The notes: generated by a model from the letters alone, not told the origin. Shown: positions 53,045-63,653, counted from the stretch's first letter. The stretch is DNA of 64,000 nt from Maribacter aestuarii (GCF_027474845.2 NZ_CP107031.2:2184501-2248500); one strand, 5' to 3'. Numbers and translations: made by a program.

Positions 53045-56000
53045 CTAGAATATTGGAGATTTTCCCTTGTCCTTGTAAAACGTAAAACGTTGTAAAACAT
53101 CATCGTTATTTCCAATCAAAATATTTCGTTGATCTCCCGTTGAAACCTCAATAATTTTTTTTGCGTCTTTTGCAGCATAAAATCCTATAGTTGCGCCACG
53201 GCGGACATCAAACGTACCCTTGCCATCACCTAACAAAAGAAGTCCTGTACTTGCGTCATTTCTGGGGGTTTCTATTTCCGAAACAAATAGATTTCCAACG
53301 GCAAGTACGTCCAAAAATCCATCATCGTTAAAATCCCTAACGAGCAAATCATTGATATTGGATAATTGAGCCAGATTGGGAAGGTCGGTAATTTTAAAAT
53401 TCCCATCTCCCAAATTCTCCATGTAAACCGAGGCAAAGGTGTCGGTTACGTAATGCAGTGAATTTTTTAATTCCTCTTCCCCGTAAACCTCCTTTAATTC
53501 CAAAGAAGCAAACACGTCGTATTTTCCAATTTTATCCTTGAGCGCTGGAATTTGTTGGGATGAACATGAAAAACCCCTTAATGGAAAGTGTTTGTCATTG
53601 TTGTAATATCCAAGAACAATATCTCCATCGCCGTTACCATCAAAATCATTAAAATAAATATCAAACGGTTTTTCAGGACTGGTTTTGTATTTGTAATTGA
53701 GTCCAAGGTTTCCCACTATAAAATCCATATCTCCGTCTTCATCAAAATCACCTTGTTCAATACTAAACCACCAACCAGCGGTTTCTTTCAGAGTCGTTGG
53801 TTCTATTTTGGCCAGTATGCCATCTTTGTTTTCGAAAATGGTAATCGGCATCCATTCGCCAACCACTATTAAATCCAAATCATCATCCCCGTCATAATCT
53901 GACCATACCGCATCTGTAATCATTCCAATATCGGTCAGCTCTGGAGATAGTTCTTTGGTGCCATTTTTCAATGCTCCATTCTCGTTAATCAGTAACATGC
54001 TTGAGGTAGGAACGGGATATTTATGCGGGGTGTGTCTTCCCCCTACAAATAGATCTATATCCCCGTCTTTATCGTAATCAGATGCTTTGACCACCGAACC
54101 ACTTATTCTATTTGCGTTCAGAATTGCCCCCTTGTTAAAACCTCCACGACTATCATTCAAGTAAAGTCTATCTGTATAATGAAAGTCATTTTGTTTATAG
54201 GCATTACCGCCACTTACAACGTAAAGGTCCTGAAACCCATCATTATTAATGTCTACAAAGACCGCATCCACATCCTCATAAGGTGCTTCTTTGTCCCAAA
54301 AAGAAGTATTGCTCTTGGCAAAATCCCCATTCTTATCTTGAACTAATAGCGTAGGGGACTGACCAGCTGCACCTCCAACATAGAAATCGTCTAAACCATC
54401 ATTATTAATATCTCCTGTCGATAAAGCTGGACCAAATTGGGACAGCTTGTGGGGCAAAAGTATTTGTTCTTCAAAATCGTCAAAGTTGTTTTCCTGATGT
54501 AAAAATGTCCCGGAAAAAGTTGATGTTTGATCCACAAAGAGATGATTTTCTGTGTTTCCAAAATCGTAATTATTTTTCTGGTTGGATGCATCCATTGCGA
54601 TTTTTAGAACTTGATTGGCATCAATATCTTGCTTAGCTGTTCTGTTTCCGTTTGGCCATTGAATCACTAAGCTATCAACTTCTGTAAGGTCTTTTAATCC
54701 GAAGTGTACAATCGATTCACTTGTGGAGTAAATACCTCTGACATTCGTGGTTTCTTGAGTCTGTACACCATTTTCAGTATATACATTGATTCTTGTTCCA
54801 AATAGAGGTCTGTTTTGATTATCCGTCAACTCAATTCTTAAGAAGTTTGTATTTGGAAGTACTTCTGAATTATTCCTGTAAATAAAAGCTTCCCTGTTTA
54901 TGTTGTTTACGACCAAGTCCAGATCACCATCGTTGTCCAGATCTGCATAAGCCGAACCGTTCGAAAATGACTCCTCATCAAGTCCCCATTCATCGGCTAT
55001 CTTATTGAAGTTTAAATCCCCTTCATTTTTATACGCATAATTTTTTAAGGGCTGGGAGGGCACCATATTCACTGCTTTTTCTAAATCTACAATGTCCCAG
55101 ATACTGCTGATGTTTCCCCCATCAGGATTGTTCTGTAGATAATTTGCCCTAGTGGTATTAATATAATCAGCGACCTTTTTGTCGGCATCGGTATTTCTAA
55201 TGTCCCTCAGCAGACCGTTGGTCACATACGTATCCTTATGTCCGTCATTGTCAAAATCTGCAATTAGGTTGGACCAGCTCCAGTCGGTAGCCGCCATATC
55301 GGCAAATTGCGCGATGTTACTAAAAGTGCCATTTCCATTGTTGAGCTGCAATGTGTTGTACATGTATTGATAGCCTCCACCATCTTCCACTACTTTCCAA
55401 AATGAGCTAATGTCCATTCCACTCATATTAGATTTTAGACGGAAGTTGTCTTCTGCAACCATGTCCAGTACGAATATGTCCAAATTTTCATCGTTATTGA
55501 TATCGGCAACATCCACGCCCATGCTATAATACGAGGTCTGTTTTAAGGCATTTTTCTCCATACTGGAAAATGTACCATCTTGATTATTGATGAAAAGAAA
55601 ATCAGGGGCGTAGAAATCATTGGCTACGTAAAGATCGGTCCATCCATCATTATTAAAATCGCTGGCGGACGCCGCATTGGGAAACCCTGTTCGTTGTATT
55701 CCGGATTTTTCTGTGACGTCCTCAAAATAACCTCCTTTGTTTTTATAAAGCTTTAATTTGTATTCAGGAAGCAGAAGGTTGTCCGTATCAAAATATTGTG
55801 ACAAACTACCAGGATTGGGGGGCTGGGTGAGTAAAAACAAATCTAGCAAACCATCCCTGTCGTAATCCAAAAAAGTGGCATGTCGGGTCCGCTGCGTGTT
55901 AGCTACTTTATATTTTTTTGCTTCCTCTTTAAAAGTACCATCACCATTATTGACATATAGCAAATTTCTGCGCCAATCCGGGTTCTCATCATATAGTTCC

Positions 56001-56407
56001 CTGCTTACATAAATGTCCATGTGACCATCATTATTTATGTCTGCAACAGTAACGCCGGTAGACCAACCTTCAAAATCCTCTATTCCCGATTGTGTCGTAG
56101 CATCTTTAAAATTTAGATTTCCTTGGTTCAGGTATAATTTATCAGGAACCATGTTTCCAGCAAAAAAGAGGTCTTGCAAACCGTCATTATTAAAATCCCC
56201 GACTCCTACGCCCGCACCTCCATAGAAATTGGCATATAGAAAAATGTTTTTTTCCTTGTCATCCTTTATGTTGTTGTTAAAATCAACACCAGTCTCCTCT
56301 GGTGAAAGCAAAGTGAAGAGCTTCTTATTTTCAGCGGTGGTTTCCGAGGTAGGAGTACAACCGGAAAGAAGAATAGCAAAATAAATATAGCAATACCTTA
56401 TTTTCAT
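53045..56407 (-). CDS. Large FG-GAP/ASPIC-UnbV (CRTAC1-like) lipoprotein
   Basis: 1120 residues with lipobox LLSGCTPTS. The body is many FG-GAP/VCBS repeats, each with a calcium-binding DFNNDGLQDLFFAG or DINNDENLDIFVLD type loop, forming one or two beta-propellers. In the middle (about residues 520-600) is an ASPIC/UnbV domain with VDSLVIQWPNGNRTAKQD. Such proteins are often found with SusC/SusD pairs in Bacteroidota and probably bind or process ligands at the surface; no catalytic site is known. It lies downstream of susD but is separated by a terminator. Confidence 0.9.
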   Translation of the reverse strand: MKIRYCYIYFAILLSGCTPTSETTAENKKLFTLLSPEETGVDFNNNIKDDKEKNIFLYANFYGGAGVGVGDFNNDGLQDLFFAGNMVPDKLYLNQGNLNFKDATTQSGIEDFEGWSTGVTVADINNDGHMDIYVSRELYDENPDWRRNLLYVNNGDGTFKEEAKKYKVANTQRTRHATFLDYDRDGLLDLFLLTQPPNPGSLSQYFDTDNLLLPEYKLKLYKNKGGYFEDVTEKSGIQRTGFPNAASASDFNNDGWTDLYVANDFYAPDFLFINNQDGTFSSMEKNALKQTSYYSMGVDVADINNDENLDIFVLDMVAEDNFRLKSNMSGMDISSFWKVVEDGGGYQYMYNTLQLNNGNGTFSNIAQFADMAATDWSWSNLIADFDNDGHKDTYVTNGLLRDIRNTDADKKVADYINTTRANYLQNNPDGGNISSIWDIVDLEKAVNMVPSQPLKNYAYKNEGDLNFNKIADEWGLDEESFSNGSAYADLDNDGDLDLVVNNINREAFIYRNNSEVLPNTNFLRIELTDNQNRPLFGTRINVYTENGVQTQETTNVRGIYSTSESIVHFGLKDLTEVDSLVIQWPNGNRTAKQDIDANQVLKIAMDASNQKNNYDFGNTENHLFVDQTSTFSGTFLHQENNFDDFEEQILLPHKLSQFGPALSTGDINNDGLDDFYVGGAAGQSPTLLVQDKNGDFAKSNTSFWDKEAPYEDVDAVFVDINNDGFQDLYVVSGGNAYKQNDFHYTDRLYLNDSRGGFNKGAILNANRISGSVVKASDYDKDGDIDLFVGGRHTPHKYPVPTSSMLLINENGALKNGTKELSPELTDIGMITDAVWSDYDGDDDLDLIVVGEWMPITIFENKDGILAKIEPTTLKETAGWWFSIEQGDFDEDGDMDFIVGNLGLNYKYKTSPEKPFDIYFNDFDGNGDGDIVLGYYNNDKHFPLRGFSCSSQQIPALKDKIGKYDVFASLELKEVYGEEELKNSLHYVTDTFASVYMENLGDGNFKITDLPNLAQLSNINDLLVRDFNDDGFLDVLAVGNLFVSEIETPRNDASTGLLLLGDGKGTFDVRRGATIGFYAAKDAKKIIEVSTGDQRNILIGNNDDVLQRFTFYKDKGKSPIF

Positions 56408-56430
56408 AATTACAAGATACTATTTTGTAC

Positions 56431-56458
56431 AAAAAAAGGAGAGTTTCCCCTCCTTTTT
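56431..56458 (-). terminator. Intrinsic terminator after susD-like gene
   Basis: AAAAAGGAG and CTCCTTTTT pair around an 8-base loop, with A before and T after. It separates the SusC/SusD pair from the FG-GAP lipoprotein gene and may allow partial read-through. Confidence 0.7.
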
Positions 56459-56514
56459 CAACTCAATATAAAACTAACTCAAACTTTACAATTCGGTATA
56501 AAGTTTTTTAAATA

Positions 56515-57993
56515 CTATTGTACGTCCCACCAAACTCTAGTGGTCAAAATATCCGGACCTTGAGCGGCTATAGCTGCCTGATAATTATCAGGATTAACAC
56601 TTGCCTCATTTTCAGAATAGGTAAGTCTTCTAGGAATTGTTCCTCCTGTCTCATTGCCAGGAAAATTCACTGGCACCAATACCGGAAATCCGGTCCTTCT
56701 CCAGTTTGCAAATGTTTCGTATTCATTTAAGAACGTTGCAGCCCAATATTGTGTATTAATTTGTTCCAAGGCGTTTCCTGCGTCAAAGGGTTTGGCCGCT
56801 AAGTAGTTCGCAATAGCGGAATCGTCTATCGCCGCTGCGTCACTATAAAGGGATAATTGCTTCATGGCTGCCGTAACACCATTATTATAATGTGTCTCGG
56901 CATCTCCAGCAAGTCCCCAACGAACGTTGGCCTCCGCCAACATCAACTCTACTTCTGCATAGGTTTGGAAAATCATAGGCGCATCAAATCCAGCTAGAAT
57001 TGCCCTATTAGGTTCTGCATAATTATCCGTGTTTTCCTCACCCGTCATTTCCAATAACATGGCACTATTTAAACCGTTAGGAAAACCAATTAAATCCTCA
57101 GGAGCTGTACTTCCATCACCTCTCCTTGCTGCCAATATTGGAAGCCTAGGGTCATTACCGTCCTGTAAGAAATCGATAAAGGTTTTAGACATTCTTGGAT
57201 TTCCGTCTGCATCAAAAACTTCAGAGATTCCATTCCTATTATTGTTATCGTGTCTTAAGTAAAAGATATCATCGTTTGATGTCATTACGCCACCGGCAAT
57301 AGCTTTGGTGGCCCAAGCCTGTGCAGCAGCAGGATCAACTTTTATTAAACGGAGCCCTAAACGGAGCATCAAAGAATTTGCCAATCGTTTCCATTTAGCC
57401 TGATCGCCTCCATAGATGACATCGGCCGCACCAAAACCGGAGGTACCGCTACCTAAGGCAGCTGCAGATTCTTCCAATTCATTAAGCATGTCCGGGTAGA
57501 TTTCGCTCTGCGCATCGTACTTAGGAAGAAAAATTCCTTCTATTACGGCTTTACCCGCCTCGCTATAGGGTACATCACCATAAAGGTCGGTTAGTCTTGA
57601 AAAGGCAAAAACCCTAAGAATTCTAGCTATAGCCTTCATCTCATCAGGTGCTTCTTCTTCATTCAATTGTAGTAATAAATCTTCTACAGTTTTTATGGCT
57701 CCGGTATAATAACGGTCCATTAAAGAGGATGCATATCCTCTGTTCCAAGTATATTTATCCCCATCCCAATATCCGGCCGTCGTAGCAATATGTTGCATCA
57801 TGGTAGACTGGTATATCATACCTGCTCTCCAATTGTCATAACGCTCGCTTGAAACAAATTTTATTACCGCAGTTAATTTATTGGCAGCCGCAATCTGAGG
57901 CGGTTTTGTTGGGTTTACGTTAAGTTCATCAAACCCGTCATCACAAGCGCCAATAACTAGCGCCATCATAAATAAACAAATTAATTTTTTCAT
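56515..57993 (-). CDS. SusD/RagB-type outer-membrane lipoprotein
   Basis: 492 residues with lipobox VIGACDDG. The family N-terminus FDELNVNPTKPPQIAAANK is typical of SusD-like_2 proteins, followed by TPR-like helices and the phrase RTGFPVLVPVNFPGNETGGTIPRRL near the C-terminus. It caps the SusC porin and binds the substrate glycan or peptide. Its gene starts nine bases after the susC-like gene, the canonical arrangement. The substrate is not deducible, though the glycosidase neighbour points to carbohydrate. Confidence 0.95.
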   Translation of the reverse strand: MKKLICLFMMALVIGACDDGFDELNVNPTKPPQIAAANKLTAVIKFVSSERYDNWRAGMIYQSTMMQHIATTAGYWDGDKYTWNRGYASSLMDRYYTGAIKTVEDLLLQLNEEEAPDEMKAIARILRVFAFSRLTDLYGDVPYSEAGKAVIEGIFLPKYDAQSEIYPDMLNELEESAAALGSGTSGFGAADVIYGGDQAKWKRLANSLMLRLGLRLIKVDPAAAQAWATKAIAGGVMTSNDDIFYLRHDNNNRNGISEVFDADGNPRMSKTFIDFLQDGNDPRLPILAARRGDGSTAPEDLIGFPNGLNSAMLLEMTGEENTDNYAEPNRAILAGFDAPMIFQTYAEVELMLAEANVRWGLAGDAETHYNNGVTAAMKQLSLYSDAAAIDDSAIANYLAAKPFDAGNALEQINTQYWAATFLNEYETFANWRRTGFPVLVPVNFPGNETGGTIPRRLTYSENEASVNPDNYQAAIAAQGPDILTTRVWWDVQ

Positions 57994-58002
57994 ACTTTTT
58001 TT

Positions 58003-61000
58003 TTAAAACTTTAAGTTTACAGTTATACCATAGTTTCTTGAGGACGGAACACCAAAATATTCCAGACCTTGAGAATTTCCTACTGCGTAATTACTTTCTG
58101 GATCTATATTGTCTATACTCCTAGAAATATAAAATAAGTTAGACGCAATTAAAGAAACGTTTACACTGGTTAGGAAAACATTTTCCAACGCCTTTTGTGG
58201 CAATGTATACCCAATACTTAATTGTCTGAAGTTAATATAATCTGAATCTTCTACAAATTCTTCGGCAATGTCATTTATCTCTCCCCAATAAGTCTGTAAA
58301 TTTTCTGGAGCAACGGTTGTTGTAAATGCTTGATCCGTCGCATTGTCTATACCAGAAACGGTTAAACCAGATTCCCTACCTTCAAGAGTGTTCTTATGCA
58401 GGCCAAATCCGTACAGCAAGGTATTTGTTCCCGAAAATATTTGTCCGCCAAACTTACCATCAATCAAGAAATTAAGGTTAAAGTTTTTGTAGGTAAATGA
58501 ATTTGTGAAACCAAGCGTTAAAGGCGGAACTCCTTCCCCAAGAATTTTTCGCTCTCCTTCTACCGCCCTTGGAACACCATCGGCATCAATGTCATATTTG
58601 ATTACCCCATTAGCATCCCTTTCATAGGAAACACCTACGATAGTACCGTATCTTTCGCCTACTATATGGGTAATCCTTACATTTCGGGTTCTTGGTTCAT
58701 CCAGGTTCACATCGGAACCAACATCATCCGTTGCTATTACCAAACCTTCATTGTAAGCACCGTTCAAAGATACATTCCAATTAAAATCCGAAGTTCTAAT
58801 TGGTGAGCCGCTGATTAAAAACTCAACCCCCTTATTGGAAATCTTACCAAGATTTGCACTGGCCCCATTGAATCCTGAGGTTTGTGAAGTTGCGACATTT
58901 ACGATATCATTGGTTGTCTCATTGCTATAATAAGCCATGTCAAGGGATAGTCTATTGCCGAACATACGCAAGTCAAGTCCGATCTCATATTCACTCTTGC
59001 TAAATGCCACCAAATCTGCATTTGGAACACTTCCATTACTAATATTTCCTGTTGGTTGTCCCTGTAGTGGATTACCGAAAATTTGATAGGTCAATCCTAA
59101 TGTATACGGATCTTGAGCCCCACCGGCAACTTCTGAATATCCACCTCTAAGCTTTAAAAAGTCTATGATTTTTGGCATAGCGAAAGCATCCGACAATATT
59201 AAACTAGCATTCACCGATGGATAAAAATCATCGTTAGGTGTCGTTTTACCAGGAAACGACAAGGTAGAGAACCAGTCATTTCTTCCGGTAAATGTAATAT
59301 AAGCCCAACGATCATAGGAAAGTTCTAATGAGCCATAAACGGACCCAATTTTTCTTTCTGAATACTGACGGCTTCTAGACTGAGTTACCGTATTTCCTAT
59401 ATCTTCAAGTCCAGGAACGATAAAATCGTTACCTCCCAAGAAAAGATTTTCGCTTCTTAAATGATTTGAGTTTGCTCCAACCAATGCGGAAATTGCGAAC
59501 TTGTCCGTAATATCTCTTTCAGCGGCCAAAATGATATCAGCATCCACCTGATTGGTCCTTCTCTCAGACTCGGTAAGGCCACCTCTTGGTTTAAAACCAG
59601 TTCCAAATGGTTCCACCTCGGTTCTTCTGATAACATCGTTATCGATACCCATTCTACCAGTTAAGGATAACCAATCATTGAAATCATAACGTAAAGAAGT
59701 CGAAGCTATGATTCTGTTCCTTTTATCTTCACGCCTAAAATTAAAGGCAGCAAAATATGGATTTGTCGTAAATGTGTTGTTCGTAAACTGGCGTTCGAAA
59801 CCATTTTCATCCGTAGCCGGTAATTGATCAACTACATTTAAGTTTCCAGGGAGAAGACCTACAGTGAAATTGGCATTCCCAGGACTATCCGATAATCTTG
59901 GTCTATTCTGTACTTTCTCTATTATGTATTTGGCATTTACACTATTGGTAAGCTTTTTACCAAGTACTGCCGTTGTGTTCAAAGAGAACGATTTTCTGTT
60001 CAACCCTGCATTTGGTAATACATCTTCGTTTGTAAGATCGGATACCGACATCCTGTAAGAAAGATTTTCCTTTGCATCTGTAAAAGCAATGGTGTTGATG
60101 AATGTTGTGCCCGTTCTGTAGAACCTATCTACATTATTACCGGTATAAGAATAAGGTCTTGATACGCCATCCCATTGTGGTACAGGACTGCCATCAAATC
60201 TTGGACCCCATGAATTGAAACCAGCCTCTAAGGCCGCATCGGTGTTGGCAGGTTTTGCGCCCAAAAGTCCTTGTCCGTATTCAGTTTGATAATCTTGTAA
60301 TGAAGTGTTCACCCTGTCAAAAGTTACCTGGCTACTATATTCAACACCAAAACCTTCTTGGTTTTTACCGGATTTTGTGGTAACGATAATAACCCCACCT
60401 GCAGCACGAGAACCGTACAACGCAGAAGCCGCACCACCTTTTAGCACGGAAATGGACTCAATATCGTCAGGATTTAAGCTTGAAATACCGTCACCACCAT
60501 CGGAACCTCCCCATAAACTTGCAGCGCCATTGTTTCCATTATTAATTGGTATTCCATCAACTACGTACAATGGTTGGTTTTCGCCGGATAGGGAACTAGA
60601 GCCCCTAATTATTACCCTACTGGAGCCTGCTGCGCCTGTAGCGTTTTGAGAGATGTTCACACCCGCAATTTTACCTTGAAGGGAATTAATAGCGTTTGGA
60701 GTTTTAATAGTCGCAATTTCTTCAGCATCCACCTCCGTTAAAGAGTACCCAAGTGCCTTAGTTTCCTTTTTAATACCAAGTGCGGTAACTACAACTTCAT
60801 CTAATTCGCTAGCATCCTCCGCCAATGAAGTGTTTATTGTACGTTGACCGTTTACGGAGACCTCTTTGGTTTCATACCCTAAGGATGAAAACACTAGGAC
60901 CGCATTGTTTCCAACACTAATGGTGTAGTTTCCGTCAAAATCCGTGGAAGTTCCATTAGATGTTCCTTTCTCCACAACATTGACCCCGGGAAGAGGTGCA

Positions 61001-61107
61001 CCAGAATCGTCTGTCACCGTGCCCGATATCGTGTTGTCCTGTGCAATTACGCCCTGAAAAAAGAGCAATGACACCAGAGTCAAAAAACTTAAGATTTTTT
61101 TGTTCAT
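58003..61107 (-). CDS. SusC/RagA-type TonB-linked outer-membrane transporter
   Basis: 1034 residues. Signal peptide ending in VIAQ, a CarboxypepD_reg-like domain (about 24-105) with ISGTVTDDSGAPLPGVNVVEKG, the TonB box-like ELDEVVVTALG, a plug (about 115-235) with LQGKIAGVNISQN and YVVDGIPINNGN, and a long beta-barrel ending NYGITVNLKF. It pairs with the following SusD-like protein to import oligosaccharides or peptides. A candidate promoter lies about 60 bases upstream. It lacks an STN domain, unlike the receptor at 4.4-7.2 kb. Confidence 0.95.
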   Translation of the reverse strand: MNKKILSFLTLVSLLFFQGVIAQDNTISGTVTDDSGAPLPGVNVVEKGTSNGTSTDFDGNYTISVGNNAVLVFSSLGYETKEVSVNGQRTINTSLAEDASELDEVVVTALGIKKETKALGYSLTEVDAEEIATIKTPNAINSLQGKIAGVNISQNATGAAGSSRVIIRGSSSLSGENQPLYVVDGIPINNGNNGAASLWGGSDGGDGISSLNPDDIESISVLKGGAASALYGSRAAGGVIIVTTKSGKNQEGFGVEYSSQVTFDRVNTSLQDYQTEYGQGLLGAKPANTDAALEAGFNSWGPRFDGSPVPQWDGVSRPYSYTGNNVDRFYRTGTTFINTIAFTDAKENLSYRMSVSDLTNEDVLPNAGLNRKSFSLNTTAVLGKKLTNSVNAKYIIEKVQNRPRLSDSPGNANFTVGLLPGNLNVVDQLPATDENGFERQFTNNTFTTNPYFAAFNFRREDKRNRIIASTSLRYDFNDWLSLTGRMGIDNDVIRRTEVEPFGTGFKPRGGLTESERRTNQVDADIILAAERDITDKFAISALVGANSNHLRSENLFLGGNDFIVPGLEDIGNTVTQSRSRQYSERKIGSVYGSLELSYDRWAYITFTGRNDWFSTLSFPGKTTPNDDFYPSVNASLILSDAFAMPKIIDFLKLRGGYSEVAGGAQDPYTLGLTYQIFGNPLQGQPTGNISNGSVPNADLVAFSKSEYEIGLDLRMFGNRLSLDMAYYSNETTNDIVNVATSQTSGFNGASANLGKISNKGVEFLISGSPIRTSDFNWNVSLNGAYNEGLVIATDDVGSDVNLDEPRTRNVRITHIVGERYGTIVGVSYERDANGVIKYDIDADGVPRAVEGERKILGEGVPPLTLGFTNSFTYKNFNLNFLIDGKFGGQIFSGTNTLLYGFGLHKNTLEGRESGLTVSGIDNATDQAFTTTVAPENLQTYWGEINDIAEEFVEDSDYINFRQLSIGYTLPQKALENVFLTSVNVSLIASNLFYISRSIDNIDPESNYAVGNSQGLEYFGVPSSRNYGITVNLKF

Positions 61108-61441
61108 AAAGTTGAGTTTAGTTAGGTATTCAAAATAGTTACATTAAAAGTGACGAGTTGTTAACTAAAAGTATAAAATATTCGACTAATAGCAATTGTG
61201 AAAAGCTAAAGAACGTTAGAACGAAAACGTTATAGTACTATTCTGTCGATATTCAGCATATTTCGGAATATGAACAGATTTTATTTAAAGTATGAATTAA
61301 GGCCTTTCAAAGAATTCTTATCCATAAAAATTAGAACATTGATTTATGCTTTAAACTGTTTGGAATCATAAAGGATTAAAATGGCACCTCTTCCCATAAC
61401 TATGGTATGCGCCAAGAATTTTAGTCATCTATTTTATTTCG
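61108..61441. other. Intergenic region upstream of the susC-like gene
   Basis: About 330 bases. Besides the promoter at 61166-61195 I see no gene or strong hairpin. It divides the glycosidase pair from the SusC/SusD pair, so they may be separate transcripts. Confidence 0.4.
61166..61195 (-). promoter_or_regulatory. Promoter of the susC/susD-like pair
   Basis: On the minus strand TTG (61193-61195), 19 bases, then TACTTTTA (61166-61173), a near match to the Bacteroidota promoter, with a leader of about 50 bases before the ATG at 61107. Confidence 0.45.
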
Positions 61442-62578
61442 CTAACCTTTTTTTGAATTTTTTATAACCTCCCACTGTTCATCTGTAATGGCAGGCCCGT
61501 CAAAGAATGAAACGCCCATTGCTCCATTGGTTTTTGCCTGATGAATAGCCTCTTTTAATTCTTCAGCACTCATACCCGGCACATAGATTCCGGTATGTAA
61601 TTCGGTATCTTTTTCTTTTAAATCTTCCACGCCCTGTTTGGTGGCGTAACCGATCCAATCTATTTCCTCATTATAAAACACATTGTAAATCATTGGTAAA
61701 ACCACATCAACGTTCCACTTGTCCCAACGTTGGCGTACCATATGATCGGCCATTTCTGGATAGGGAAATACCGCTGCCGTAAGTAACTTATTGTTGGCAT
61801 GAGCAATTTCATAAGCATCATCCACAATGGCTTTTACACGGTTCAACCTAAAATTTTTCCACTCCATGTCTATCGCAGGATTATTGAAATCTTTTGGATT
61901 TTTATGATGTATTTTCTCAAATTCTGATACACATACTTCGCAGTAACAAAAATCATATCTGGGCAGTTCTTCATCCTGAATCAAATTATATTTGGGAAGT
62001 AGGCCTATGGGCAGAAATATATCCGAATAGCGGATGTAATCTAAATGGAAACTACTTACTCCTTCCACTTTAACAAGGCCTTCGATGAGTCTTAGAATGT
62101 GTTCCCTAGATTCTTTCCTCGTAGGGCATAACCATTTATAATAGCCTACGTAAGGTGGTTCGTCATAGCAAGATTTCCCATCCCTACTTACGGCGTACCA
62201 TTCTGGGTGTTGCTCCGCAATTTTATCGCCAGGTCTATTTAATGTGAACATCCAAGCGTGTACCTCCAAATTAAATTTTTGGGCAATGGGAACTAATCTA
62301 GCCAGATTTTCAGGGTTGCCATAGGTATTAATTAAAAGCGCCTCAATATCATTATCGGCATATTTTTTAAATTCTTCTTCGAAAGAATCATCTGGCCTAT
62401 CATTATTTGCAGTTATCCATGTCCATAATTTGAAAGGTTTTTCCAAAACTTGTTCAGCTTCCTCCGTGGTGAAACCAGAAGTTTTGTTTTTATCCCCGTT
62501 TTGAGAATTACAGGAGAGCAACAAAAGTGCGATGGTTAAGGCTAAGGGTTTTATTAAATCAGATTTAATCATTATCAT
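61442..62578 (-). CDS. GHL10-type putative glycoside hydrolase lipoprotein
   Basis: About 378 residues. From 62578 (MIMIKSDLIKPLALTIALLLL) a signal with lipobox LLSCNSQ. The TIM-barrel body has phrases of the DUF187/GHL10 family: LWTWITANNDRPDDSFEEEF, AWMFTLNRPGD, the core strand VSSFHLDYIRYSD, VVLPMIYNVFYNEE, and GAMGVSFFDGPAI near the end. The group is predicted to cleave glycans; its catalysis is not proven. The start overlaps the stop of the upstream CBM9-like gene, so both are co-translated. A longer frame upstream (62662) runs inside that neighbour. Confidence 0.86.
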   Translation of the reverse strand: MIMIKSDLIKPLALTIALLLLSCNSQNGDKNKTSGFTTEEAEQVLEKPFKLWTWITANNDRPDDSFEEEFKKYADNDIEALLINTYGNPENLARLVPIAQKFNLEVHAWMFTLNRPGDKIAEQHPEWYAVSRDGKSCYDEPPYVGYYKWLCPTRKESREHILRLIEGLVKVEGVSSFHLDYIRYSDIFLPIGLLPKYNLIQDEELPRYDFCYCEVCVSEFEKIHHKNPKDFNNPAIDMEWKNFRLNRVKAIVDDAYEIAHANNKLLTAAVFPYPEMADHMVRQRWDKWNVDVVLPMIYNVFYNEEIDWIGYATKQGVEDLKEKDTELHTGIYVPGMSAEELKEAIHQAKTNGAMGVSFFDGPAITDEQWEVIKNSKKG

Positions 62579-63653
62579 AGGTTTCAAATTTTCCGTCATC
62601 GTGTATAACCAATTTTTTATTTGTAAAAGGGCTTCTTGTCCAAAGGGTACTTCCAAATTCATTTTTTTCTAAAACCGTAGTAATGGCTTTTCCCAATATA
62701 ATTTTAGGTTCACTTTGTAACCGTCCCTTATGCTCATTCCAAACTATTTTCCCTATGTTCTTATCCTTGATATCCCGGTAAAGTTCATATAAATACCACT
62801 TTATATGCTCGTCTTGAGGAATTTCAAAAGCGGATTCTTGCCCCACGGCATCCGTAGAAAAATAAACATAGCCCCAATGTTCAGGTTCATGCATATTGAT
62901 GACACCTTGTGGAGACCATACCCAATTATGCTCATGTAGGTATGTTCCTGCACTATCTTTTTTTCTGGAATAACGCCCATTTTTAATATAGAAATCCCAA
63001 TTTACACGGGAAAAATTCATTCTCCAGAATTCGTTCTTTGGTATATGCACCGTTCCTCCGGGCTCGGTTACAAAAGACCAAGGAATGGCCATTTCAACCA
63101 TCCAACCCTGATCAATATCCGACGGATTATTTAGTGTTCCATTTATTTTCACCTCAGATTTTAATCGCTTGAAGTCCCATGCACCCAAAATCTTACCATT
63201 GTTTCTATACGGCTTTGATAGGAACAAATCCCAAATAGTATTAAGAGCGTTCACTTCCAGTTCATAATAATTATGGGTATCCCCATCCGGGTCTATAAAA
63301 ACCTCAAAATCATTATTGTAAAATATGATGGTATCCTTTTGTTTAAGCGTTGCCCAGACATGTGGTTCTTTTATATCCGCTATAATATATAAATGGGTTT
63401 GGTCCCATACCATTTTAAACCGAGTTTGGTAGGCGGCTTCATTATCTCCCTCGATATCCCTAAAAATTTCGCTCCATTTTGCTTTCTGCCAAGCTTCCTC
63501 ATGCATATTTCCATCAATAGTTAGGGTCTCGGATATATTTTGGGCAATATAACTTTTGGGCAGGTATTGGGCTAATAGTGAGATACAACCTGTATGGATT
63601 AAAAAAAGTACTACCGACAATATTTTTTGAGTTTTTAAGGATGTCCTTTTCAT
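62565..63653 (-). CDS. Carbohydrate-binding (CBM9-like) secreted protein
   Basis: 362 residues with a signal peptide (SLLAQ). The domain at about 40-240 resembles the CBM9-like/DOMON sugar-binding fold: LTIDGNMHEEAWQKAKW, FKMVWDQTHLYIIADI, FYNNDFEVFIDPDGDTHNYYE and WMVEMAIPWSF. The tail repeats a short WTRSPFTNKK segment. It comes first in the pair with the GHL10-type enzyme, overlapping its start, and probably delivers or anchors substrate. Whether it is enzymatic is unknown. Confidence 0.87.
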   Translation of the reverse strand: MKRTSLKTQKILSVVLFLIHTGCISLLAQYLPKSYIAQNISETLTIDGNMHEEAWQKAKWSEIFRDIEGDNEAAYQTRFKMVWDQTHLYIIADIKEPHVWATLKQKDTIIFYNNDFEVFIDPDGDTHNYYELEVNALNTIWDLFLSKPYRNNGKILGAWDFKRLKSEVKINGTLNNPSDIDQGWMVEMAIPWSFVTEPGGTVHIPKNEFWRMNFSRVNWDFYIKNGRYSRKKDSAGTYLHEHNWVWSPQGVINMHEPEHWGYVYFSTDAVGQESAFEIPQDEHIKWYLYELYRDIKDKNIGKIVWNEHKGRLQSEPKIILGKAITTVLEKNEFGSTLWTRSPFTNKKLVIHDDGKFETYDND

